Assembly (NCBI GenBank): GCA_002778195.1
Contig: PCDI01000001.1
Location: forward strand, 4,985,869-5,049,868
Length of the DNA: 64,000 nt
DNA from: Raffaelea ambrosiae
Lineage: Eukaryota > Ascomycota > Sordariomycetes > Ophiostomatales > Ophiostomataceae
Reading direction: 5' to 3'
Shown: positions 42,607 to 52,189 of the stretch, one piece after another
How the letters are laid out: each line of letters begins with the position of its first letter
Position numbering within the stretch: position 1 is the stretch's first letter
Notes under the pieces: model-generated
What the model saw: the letters and a program-made list of their open reading frames with translations, nothing else
The model's database searches: none
Told to the model about the DNA's origin: nothing
Position numbers and translations under genes: made by a program

Positions 42607-44999
42607 TCACCCCCACAGATCCTCGGCATATCCGCCGCTGCGCCGCCACCGCTCCCACCACTCCGCACACGCCTTCTCGTCCGCCAGCTTCTCGCTGTTC
42701 ACCGAGACCGCCTGCCGGATCGCCGCACACACCTCCCGGCCCATCGACGCGCGCCCACACACGTACACCCGCGCGCCGTGCGCCAGGATCAGCCGGCTGA
42801 TCTCCTCGCCGCGCTCCCGCAGTGCATCCTGCACATACCGTTTTTTGGTGTCCTCGCTTTGCTCGCTCTTGTTGGTGTCCCCGCTTTGCTCGCGCTCTCT
42901 CGAGAATACCGGCACAAGCTCGCCGTCCGGCAGACTCGCCAGCGCTGCGCCCATCTCCTCTCCATACACAAAATCCTCCCCGCGACGACGGCACCCAAAA
43001 AACAGCACCGTCCTGCCCACCGCCCGGCCCATCTTGGCCAGGTGTGCCCGCTCCAGCACAAACCCCCGGAACGGCGCCACGCCCGTGCCGGCCCCGACTA
43101 TAATCACCGGCGTCGAAAACGCCGGCGGGTGGAACTTGCTCCGGCGGATGGCCACATGGAGAGTCTGGCCTGCGTCGGCGTCTTTTCCGTTCTCGGCGCC
43201 CCGACACACCCGGTCCAGGTAGTTCGACGCCAGCCCGGGCACCTCCTTGTCCGGCCGCTCGGCCAGCGGCGTCTGCACCACGAGCGCCGTGATGCTCGGC
43301 AGCCGCGGCGCCACCGTGCTGCTGCTGGAGATGGAGTAGAGCCGCGGGTGCAGCGGCGGCAGGGCGTCGAGCACAAACGACAGGGGCAGGTGGGACCAAG
43401 AGCCGGCAGCCGCGGAGACGGCTGCCTCGTCGTGTTCCTGGGGTGGGCTGCCGACCGCGTGCTGCAGCAGCCGGGCCAGGGTCACGTGGTGGCGGCCCAC
43501 AAACGAGGCATACCGCGCCTTGTCGGTGGCCAGGGCCTCGAGGAACGCGCGGGCGCCGTCGGTCGGCGCAAACGGCACGAGGCCGCGCATGGTGTCGCGC
43601 GACACGGGCCCGCCGGCGATCTCGAGGTAGTGCCGGAACATGGCCAGCAGCGTGGTGGGCGTGGGCACGGGCACCTTGGCGCCACCGGCCAGGGCCCGGA
43701 CGAGGACGGGCACGTGGCGGCGCGTCGTCCAGCCCAAAACCGACAGCAGCCGCTCCACCTCGTCGTCCGTGTTGACCGGCCACACCGCCAGGTGGTCGCC
43801 CGTGCTGTAGCGGATCGGCGGCATCGTCGACAGATCCAGGTCCAGGTGGACGCAGCGCCGCGTCGTGGCCGACTCGACAAAGAGCTGCTGGCGGGCGGCG
43901 ACGGGGACGTTGACAATCGGAGACGATGGCTGTGTCTCCGTTGTCGCCTGGACCGGGATCCCCGTGTGTAGATCCATGACGTCGAGCGTCGCGTCCTCGA
44001 CCACGTCAAACTGGGGGATGTGCTGGATCTCGGTGCTCTCGGCGAGCCCGAGCAGCGTCTGCAGATGGGCCAGCAGCGCGTCCTTCCACTCGAGAAACTG
44101 CTCTTCCGTGGCACCCGGCACGGCGGCGTCGGCCCGGACCAGCGGCAGCAGGGGGTGGCCGCCGCCGGCCGCGAGCGTGTCGGCGGCCTGGACGGCGACG
44201 CGGTTGAAGTGCTGGTAGTTGCTGTCGCCGAGGCCGAAGACGGCAAACGGTTTGGCGTCAAAGGACGGCTTCTTGCCGAGCCACTCGAAAAACTCGGCGG
44301 CGTTGTCGCTGGGGTCGCCCTCGCCAAAGGTGGCGAGCAGGAAGATGGCGATCTTGGATGACGGGATCAGCGAGATGGTGGCGGCGTCGTAGTCGGACAG
44401 GTCCGCGGCGAGGGCGTCGAGGGAGAAGCGGGCGAGCATTTCTCTCTCGAGGCGTTGGGCAAAACCCTGCGCGGTGCCGGACTGGGAGCCCCAGAAGATG
44501 ACAAAGGATTTGTTCTGTGCAAAGTTAGGAAAGAGGAGACAATCGAGTGAGCGAGCGAGGAGAGAATGAAGAAGGAAAAATAAAAAATAAAAAAATAAAA
44601 ATAAAAATCGAGCGAAGCGAGGACAGAAAGAGAAGAAAGAAACCGAGCGAAGCGAGGACAGAAAGAAAAGAAAGAAACGAGGAGACAATCGAGTGAGCAA
44701 AGCGAGCGAGGAAAGAAAGGTCTACCTACCAGCTGCTCCAAATGCTCAGCAATGTTGCGCGTGCGCTGGCGCTTGGCCACGGCGCTGCCGCCGTTCTTCA
44801 GCTGCGGCTTCTCAAACCACACGTGGTGGTACGGGTCCGGAGAATCCCACGGCTTGGCCAAGATCCCCAGCGAGAGCAGGGCAAAGGACACCAGCGCGGC
44901 CACGTCCCAGATGGTCCGCGGCACGGCAGCCTTTGCTATGTCGGCTAGGCCGTCTGGGAGTGCGAGTCCCAGAGCGTCGAGCGTGATATTCGAGGCCAT
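42607..44999 (-). CDS. NADPH-cytochrome P450 reductase (diflavin)
   Basis: The model is complement(join(42607..44514, 44730..44999)), 725 residues. An N-terminal anchor helix (WDVAALVSFALLSLGIL, about residues 31-47) places it on the ER. The FMN domain begins VIFWGSQSGTAQGFAQRL with LLATFGEGDPSDNA and FGLGDSNYQHFN. The FAD site is RLYSISSS with a downstream GAGTGVAPFRGF. The NADPH region has FFGCRRRGEDF and VYVCGRASMGREV, and the chain ends YAEDLWG, keeping the C-terminal Trp next to last. The 215-nt intron holds repeats. A duplicated Glu-Gln-Ser-[Gly/Glu]-Asp-Thr stretch at 42851-42899 lengthens the loop after VFSRER, where I expect about five residues in the family. It passes electrons from NADPH to microsomal P450s; the neighbouring head-to-head P450 is a likely partner. 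Confidence 0.95.
44533..44714 (-). repeat. Repeats inside the P450 reductase intron
   Basis: Within the intron 44515-44729 are two copies of an element with the theme GAGTGAGCRAAGCGAGCGAG or a shorter form (44681-44714 and 44533-44564) and two copies of CGAGCGAAGCGAGGACAG near 44608-44630 and 44642-44665, separated by T-rich (sense) spacers. Confidence 0.7.
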
Positions 45000-45954
45000 T
45001 GCTGATGAAGCGGACCATAGAAGAGCAACTCAACCCCGACACGACTTTGAACAAATGACAATGAGCAATGTCAATGACCACTTGCAGTCGATCACTTGGA
45101 GGTAGACCTCTCGTAGTCCAGGGAGGCGTCCATGTGTACCATTTTAAATATGTCGAGCTGTTCGCCATTTCTTCTTGCAAGCGCTCCTACATAAAGAAAT
45201 CAAAAATCAACAATCAAAAAATTCAAAGAAAGCATCCTTTCCCCATTCCTATCCGTATATCGGCCCAGCCGCCCCCCCTTTCGTAGATCCGCAGTATCAT
45301 GGGACTTTGCGGCCCCATGGGGTAGTTCTTGGGAAGATGCCGGAAAGGAGGGTTGTGTTGTGATCCGCAACTGACTGCGGAGAAGAACAAAGTGGAATTA
45401 TGTCCCGAGACAGGTCGCCGCTGAACCGCTGAATGGGGAAATCTTCCTCTTTGGGTTTGCTCGCACTCTTATGATTAGTCGCCCCCCCCGGAGTCTAGGC
45501 CCCCCATACTTTTCGACAAGAAGAGACAGTTTCCGCCGGGCTTCTTGGTGTGTGTCGGGCGCGGAAGGCCAGTGAGCGGCCACCTCCCCCCCTTTCTCGT
45601 GACCCCCGGTCGTCTCCGTTGGCCGGACGTGCCAGAGAGGAAAACGAAGGCGAGAGAAAGAGGCAGCGTACGAGGAGAGCCGAGAGGATAAAAGGGGACA
45701 AAGAGAACCCAGGCCATGGAGAAGGGGTTCTGAAAAGACTGACAATCACGACCCCGAGGACGAAGGTTCCTGAACAACAGACAATAGGAGCCTCAGCCAA
45801 ACTAAGGGATGAAGAACTTCTGTTTCTAAACAGTAGACAACCTCAACCCCAACATCAACCCAGAGGACGAAGAGTTTCTGTTTCTGAACAATCGCAACGT
45901 CAGCCTCGACCTAGAGGACGAAGGGTTTCTCAACAACAGACAACCTCAACCACC
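45000..45954. promoter_or_regulatory. Head-to-head promoter region of P450 reductase and P450
   Basis: The two ATGs are 955 bases apart on opposite strands. A bidirectional promoter would allow co-expression. The P450 side carries a repeat-rich leader, listed separately. An in-frame upstream extension of the P450 runs through that leader but lacks protein-like features. Confidence 0.5.
45756..45954 (+). repeat. Four imperfect 51-55-bp repeats abutting the P450 start codon
   Basis: Units begin near 45756, 45807, 45862 and 45913. Each opens with GA[GT]GA(C)GAAG, continues with a TTTCTG-like block and ends with an ACAACCTCAACC-like block. The last unit ends exactly at CCACCATG, so the array forms most of the probable 5' leader. 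Confidence 0.7.
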
Positions 45955-47553
45955 ATGTATGCCATCCTGCTGCCGGCCGCGGCGGCCGCGCTGGTCTTCG
46001 CCTACTTCTTCGTGTACCCCGTCTTGGTCTACTTCCAGGACAAAAAAGGCTTCCGCCGGTACCCGGCCATCAACTGGCTGGCCGGCATCTCCAACCTGGG
46101 CTTCATGTACGAGGCGTTTGCGGGCTTCCGCTCCGACAAGCTGTACCGGCTGCACAAGACGCACCCGGTCGTCCGCATCGGTCCCAACTCGCTGTCGTTT
46201 GCCGGCGGCGACGCCATCAAGGACATATACGGCCACGGCACGGCCTGCGACAAAGACACCTTCTATACCGTCCTGTCCGGTAGCCACTTCCACCTGGCCG
46301 ACGTCGTCGACCGGCCCGACCACGCCCGCAAGCGCAAGGTCCTGTCGGCCGCCTACGCGCTCAAGAACCTCGAGGACTGGGAGTTCAAGGTCGCCGACAA
46401 AACGGAGCGCTTCCTGCGCGCCTGCGACCGCGCCTGCACGCGCCCGCTGGCCCCGGGCGAGGCCGTCACCCCCCCCGGCGACCGCACGTTCGACTACCGC
46501 AAGTACACCAACTTCTTCACCCTCGACGCCATCGTCGACATTGGCCTGTCCGAGCGCCTCGGCTTCCTCGACCAGGGTGACGACCGCTGCGAGGCCGAGT
46601 CCATGGACGGCCGCCTGCACCCCGTCCAGTACCGCGAGGGCCTGCACAGCACCGCCTGGATCCAGTCGCGCCTCGTCTGGGCCTACGACTACTACAAGTT
46701 CAACGTCTGGTTGTCCAAGCTGGTCTCCCGCCGCTGCCGCCGCCTGTGGCAGCACAACAGCAACTGGAACGACAACGTCTACCGCCGCGCCCGCAAGCGC
46801 ATCGCCCGCTACGAGGCCGGCGAGCCGCTCAACGACTTCTTTCAGTGCCTCATGGAGGAGAAGAGCACCGGCCGCCCCCAGAACCTCGACTGGGGCGAGA
46901 TCGTCGCCGAGGTCTCCATCATGATGAACGCCGGCAGCGACACCACCGCCCTCGCCATGGCCAACGTCATGTACCACCTGCTCAAGCACCCTCCCGTCCT
47001 CGCCAAGCTGCGCGCCGAGATCGACACCGCCCTCGACCCCGACGAGGCCGTCGCCCCCTACCAGAAGGTCAAGTACCTGCCCTACCTGCGCGCTGTCCTC
47101 GACGAGTCCCTGCGCCTGACCCCGCCCACCTCCTTTGGCATTCCCCGCCGCACACCCCCCAGCCCCCGCGGCGGCGGCGTCATCATCGGCGGCCGCCTCG
47201 TCCCCGGCGACACCAGCGTCAGCATCTCCGCCTGGGTCGCCCACCGCGACCCGGCCCTCTTCCCGGACCCGGAAACGTTCCGGCCCGAGCGCTGGCTCGG
47301 CGACAAGGCCCGCGAGCTGCAGCGCGGGTTCATTGCCTTCAGTGCCGGCCCGCGGGGCTGCATTGGCCGCAACATTTCCTATCTGGAGCAGACCGTGCTG
47401 CTGGCGTCCGTTCTCCACCGCTACGAGTTGGCCCTGCCGTCGCCCGACTGGGAGCCCGTCCGGTGGGAGTCCTTTGGCTACATGATGGAGGACCTCCCAG
47501 TGAAGGTGTGGCGTCGGGACATTCCCGTCAAGGAGGAAGAGAAGCTGATTTAG
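45955..47553 (+). CDS. Microsomal cytochrome P450 monooxygenase
   Basis: The protein has 532 residues and no intron. It opens with a membrane anchor (ILLPAAAAALVFAYFFVYPVLVYF) and a basic/Pro-containing hinge (KKGFRRYPAINWLAG). Diagnostic motifs are all present: the I-helix oxygen-binding AGSDTTA, ESLR (ExxR) in the K-helix, FRPERW in the meander region, and the heme loop FSAGPRGCIGR with C469 as the axial thiolate. A KHARKRKVLS-like stretch (HARKRKVLSAAYALKN) resembles the C-helix of benzoate-hydroxylase-annotated fungal P450s, but I do not assign a CYP family; it does not look like CYP53 as I remember it. The start at 45955 has an ACCACCATG context. It faces the P450 reductase gene head-to-head. 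Confidence 0.93.
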   Translation: MYAILLPAAAAALVFAYFFVYPVLVYFQDKKGFRRYPAINWLAGISNLGFMYEAFAGFRSDKLYRLHKTHPVVRIGPNSLSFAGGDAIKDIYGHGTACDKDTFYTVLSGSHFHLADVVDRPDHARKRKVLSAAYALKNLEDWEFKVADKTERFLRACDRACTRPLAPGEAVTPPGDRTFDYRKYTNFFTLDAIVDIGLSERLGFLDQGDDRCEAESMDGRLHPVQYREGLHSTAWIQSRLVWAYDYYKFNVWLSKLVSRRCRRLWQHNSNWNDNVYRRARKRIARYEAGEPLNDFFQCLMEEKSTGRPQNLDWGEIVAEVSIMMNAGSDTTALAMANVMYHLLKHPPVLAKLRAEIDTALDPDEAVAPYQKVKYLPYLRAVLDESLRLTPPTSFGIPRRTPPSPRGGGVIIGGRLVPGDTSVSISAWVAHRDPALFPDPETFRPERWLGDKARELQRGFIAFSAGPRGCIGRNISYLEQTVLLASVLHRYELALPSPDWEPVRWESFGYMMEDLPVKVWRRDIPVKEEEKLI

Positions 47554-50500
47554 GATGGGAATACGAAAAAGGACAGGCGGAAGACACAAAGAGGGACATG
47601 AGACACGAGCCGTTGCCCGGACTGGAAGAGTCCATGGTAAATTAGATTGACTTTTACTGCCCAAGTACTACGTAGAATAAACAAGACAAAGACCGAGTCG
47701 TTACTTTGTTTCATTTTCATCACGTCACTATGCTTCAATGGCAGCCTCGGCCTGTTCGAATCATCCACTTCGGGAAATGGCAACTTGTTTTGTTTAACAG
47801 TTCTGTTTGTGTCTGTGTATTTGTATTGAACCTCCCAAGCGTCAGCCAGAGAGGGAGGGAGGGCCTTCGACCGATCGGTCGAGAGCCTCCTTTAGCTGAA
47901 AATGGATATATCCTTTCCACTTCTCCTCGAGAAAGCTCAGACTACTGAACCCCAAGTGGCCATTTTATGGAAGTGCTTTCCTACCGAAGACTTTTCTTAT
48001 CGACATTGTCATTCTGAACACAAACGCATTGAAACAAATCGTTGCGAGCTATCTGTTCATGCGTCAACACAATCCTACTCTAGAACTCCAGCCTGGGGCC
48101 AGGGTCGGTATCGTCTTCCCGCCAAGACTGACCCAAGACGGTGCCCTCATCGACATCCGCCTCGCTGGTGTCGTATGCACGCGCCTATTGGACTTGTGCA
48201 GCCCGCAAATAAGCTGATCTCAGGGGGTCCCATTGTCGCAATCCCCAATATTGTGGCCACGGTTTTTTTTTTTTTTTTTTTGGATCTTGGCGGAGAATCC
48301 AGGCAATCAGCCGCATATATGGCCTCCCACGCGGGCGATCGGATTGGACGCATTCTCGCCATACAGGAACTAGAGCGGTATTCATGCCTTGGCGGTGCCT
48401 CACCTTACTCCTTGCGCTCGAGGTGACAGACCAAAACGGCAACGCCGATGACAACAAAGATAAGACGGAAGGCCGACATTTGAACTCATAGATAAGCTTG
48501 CTTGGCAGAATGATGGCCAAGAAGCCCCCTGGCTGGGCAACAGGAGACAGCGCTCATTACAGGTGTGGCTGAGTTTGTGGGGGGTACGCAGCGCGTGGCC
48601 AAGCGTGTTGCGTGTCTACGGGGTAGTGTTTACGGGGTAGAGCGCAGGAGAAACCAAAAAAAAAAAAAAAGAGAGAGAGACATCCAGGTAAGTCTGCTGC
48701 TTCGCGTGTGCAGAATCACACGTCGGTCGCCTCAAGGCCGCGCAGAAGCTTCTGTTCTTGGGGGGCAACATGCCTATTCGACTGGCTGCCCACTCGTACT
48801 CTGTAGCTGGGCCAGCGTCGTCTTCCGCGTGGACACCACGGTCCATCTTTGCGGATTCTGCCAACAGTACCGCTGAAGCAGTATCCTGTGACGGCATTGC
48901 ATCGGTCATCAAAGATCTTCGTCGCTGCTATCGCTTGCTGCCTCCAGACCGGGGCAAGTCTCACACGACTGAGAAAACATGCGACTTGATCAACCAGGTG
49001 GGTTCTGCAGTGAAAATCATTGACTGCCGTGCGTGGGTGCAGCGGGTGCAGCGGGTGCTCGAAACGCAGTCACCCGGCAGTCGTCTGGCGCCACTGATGC
49101 CGGTGCTGTAAGAACCAGTTTGAGGCACAATGATTCGCCGAAGCAGGTGCCCAACACCTGACATTTGTGACTAATATCCTCAGGAAAAGCATCGCTTTTT
49201 GGGATGGGGAATAATTTTACGGGACAAATTGCGTTCCATCTTGCGCGTCGTCCATCAAATTGCATGCTTTCAATTCTGTTGCCTTTTGTTGGTTTTTCTC
49301 TTAGAATTTATTTTACGTTAGTCCTGTCGGCGACGCTTCTAGCGTGATTTGCCGTACAATCGAAGGCTGTTGATGTTGCTGCTTTGCTAAGCGTAATACA
49401 ATCTATATCTCCAAGAGGCGGATAAAAATGCTGTCAAGAGTGAGGTGTCGGCTAGTGAGATGGTTTCGTCAATTTCTTCCCTTTCTGGATAGTTGCGAAG
49501 ACTATGAAACCGATGAAAGTGTGGTCTGGACAAACTTGAGGAGCCAAGTCCTCTTGCAGTACTTTTTTGATTGACGGCTCTTTTTAATTGGAAGGAAGCT
49601 GCGCTCTCCACAGCTCAGGCGAGAACAAGAACTGCCGACGCCATAGACCATGACCAGTTTTACAGTTTCCTAATTTGGCAACAAGGATTGGTACCACTGA
49701 AACAAGGATTGGTGCCACTGAAACAAGGATTGGTGCCACCGAAACAAGGAGCGAATAGACGTAGTAAGCTACTAACTTGCGCGGTATCGAACATCGAATC
49801 GTTTGGTTGTCAGTCGAAATCCCGCCGACTATCGATCTTGGACCCCGAACATTGCGAGTTGTCTAGATTGCGAGCTTTTATGGTGAGGCTTGCTACCATC
49901 AATGTCAAAGGGAGGGCAGTAACAAACGCCACATCTTGGATTCTCCGGAACTCGGACTCGGCACACCGAAACCTAGCCACCGACTAGATCGCGGGCGTCT
50001 CACCAGATATTCCGGAGAGCGATCAGACCATCTTTTGTTGCTCTCGAGTTTTTTATAGTATGGGGGTGACATGTCACTTTTTGGGAGAGATGCTGGATCG
50101 CGCTGAAGTGACTGTTGGCCGTGGTCAAAAAACACTTACAATATTTGGCCTATCACGCACACAACTCGATACTTGACGAAGCCTTCTTTCCCAACAGCTG
50201 CGGCTATTCGAGCCAGCATCGACACGCTGCGCATTGTGGAGGGAGATCGGAAAAATTTGCACTGGTTCTTTGTGCCAATATTGCCGTAGTGTGGTGACAA
50301 AGAAGAGATTTAAAGAAAAAGAAAAGGAAAAAGAAAGAAGAGCAACATCTACAAACACCCACCCGAAGAGAAGCTAAATAGCAAAGCAGCCGGTTCCAAA
50401 TGCCCAACAAACATCCAACCAACATGGATTTTTTCAGACAGAGACGGAAGCGACTAGTCCGCCGGATCAAGCTTTTCTACGCCGGCGTTATTCAGCACCG

Positions 50501-52189
50501 GCTCTGGAAACCGGTGCGGAAATCGGGAGTCCTGTCGATCCTCGGCACAGGGAGGATGCAGGACGAAATGCTCTACCACGTTCTGATCATCCTGATCATT
50601 AAGGGTAATAACAACCGATGCATCTGCGAGACAAGCTGTGAGAACAGGGGTTTCTCGTCCGGTGCGCAGCACATGCTACCAACACGGACAACGAAATTTG
50701 CAGGATGGTCGAGTGCTGCTGGCGTGGACATGGTTGGAATCCACTGCGGATTCCGACAGTGTCAAGCTCGGAGACTATGATGTAATCATGTCACTGCACG
50801 CCCACGGCCAGACACGGCATTGGACGGAGCATAGCAGACAGAACGAAGTGCTTGCGAGATTTATGGGAGAATTACATACAAAGTATTCCCCCCCGGAAGG
50901 GTTTTTGACAACGGCAAAGAGGGATCAGCCTACGCTACGCGTGCAGAAACTTTCTAGAACGCAGCTAAAAACCAAGGAAGAAAGCTTGCGTTGGGTGCTT
51001 CTTTGTGGTCGTTGTGGGGAGGGAATGCGACATACGAGTACTCGGTAATACTGCTCATACCAAAGGCGCGGAGAGGCACGTCACTCGGGTCTCGTGATCG
51101 GCACGCGCACCGCCACTATGTAGCAGCAGCCCCTTTCCCCAGCCGCGGCAACACGGCAATACCAATCGTACAGGCCAATGGCACGGCCTTAAAATGTGGC
51201 TGGTGCCACAAAGGTGTGGCATTAGTACAGCCTTGGCATGGAGTTATTATGTAAAAGGCTCCATATCGTGGCTTTGCTAACCCAGTTTCCGGCCCTCGAA
51301 GGGAAAAAAAGAAGAGTTTTCTTGCATTCACCACCGTGTTTGGGTTTTCGGGGGGGAGGGCCCCATTTGCCCCCTCTGCCTGCCACTGGCTCCGGTTCCA
51401 GCGTTCCGTGTCGTTCAAGAAGTGGCCGCCCACGTGCCCACATTTTGCTCTGACAAAGAGAAAACACCAAGAAACACCCCAAAACGACTAATAAAAACGA
51501 CCCGAGAACAATACGATCGACACCCGCCAGAAATCTCCTCAGTATCCCACACTCTGGGAAAATTTTCCCTGTCTAGTAGCTCGTCCCGCGCCCCCTAGCG
51601 ACAACACGGAGACATTGGAGACGATGGAGACCAACAATGTGGACTTATCAGGCAGGAGACTCCTCAGCCAAGACAGCCAAGTCCAACGGACTACCCCGAA
51701 GCCAAGGAGCCAAGAAGCCAAGCAGCCAAGAAGTGGGAGGTGATGTCATGGCCAACTGCTTTCGACTACTTTTGCTGAGGGGATTTCTGGCCAAAAGAGA
51801 TTACGCAGGCCTTGGGGGGGGGTGTCTTGGGAGAACCCTTTAAGAGGCCTCTGATTGATCTGATTTATTGTTCTTTGATTTTCCTTGGTCCAGTCCTCTC
51901 CCACACACCTTTCCCTTTTTTGCAGTCGTCATCTTGCATCAGCGATATAAGCGAAGCCCTTCTTTTTTTCTTTTCTCCTTGTTCTCTTGTTCATCATTAT
52001 TCATTCGTGACACACTCTCTTTTGCTCTGGTTTTGTTTCATCCCATATTGCGCCATCCGGACCGGTTCCCGAGACCCAGCACTTCCGACTTCCCCGACGC
52101 TTCTAGGGTAGACGGCCAAAAAAGAAAACGAGGAAAAAAACAGGAACAAACATAAAAGCGCGCCCAACCGTCGCGACACAAACAGCATC
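47554..52189. other. 4.6-kb gene-poor region
   Basis: The longest uninterrupted stretch without a supportable gene. ORFs at 48758-49111, 50400-50780 and 50638-51048 (+) are short, in competing frames and unlike anything I recognise. Features seen: a 21-bp tandem array at 49681-49749, T18 and A13 runs near 48266 and 48658, and a G10 run near 51816. The last 300 bases are the T/C-rich promoter of the permease. It may contain eroded genes or transposon debris. Confidence 0.5.
49681..49749. repeat. 21-bp tandem repeat, about three copies
   Basis: Three consecutive units with core ACAAGGATTGGTGCCACTG and near-perfect identity, followed by a partial fourth. Because 21 is a multiple of three, the repeats leave an ORF open, which explains an apparent QGLVPLK repeat that I do not regard as a protein. 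Confidence 0.85.

Noticed and set aside
41989..43971. 660-residue plus-strand ORF over the reductase 3' end
   Set aside because: Antisense to the P450 reductase; the C-terminal part is Arg/Pro-rich shadow sequence.
45550..45954. 135-residue in-frame N-terminal extension of the P450
   Set aside because: It runs through the leader repeats, lacks protein-like composition and would place charged residues before the membrane anchor; the ATG at 45955 has the better context.
45946..47664. 572-residue minus-strand ORF opposite the P450
   Set aside because: Antisense to a gene with intact heme, ExxR and I-helix motifs.
49681..49749. Direct repeats considered as a CRISPR-like array
   Set aside because: Units are contiguous with no spacers and the host is a eukaryote; it is an ordinary tandem repeat.
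50400..51048. Two overlapping ORFs in the gene-poor region
   Set aside because: No family resemblance, frames compete, and no splice signals join them into a longer protein.
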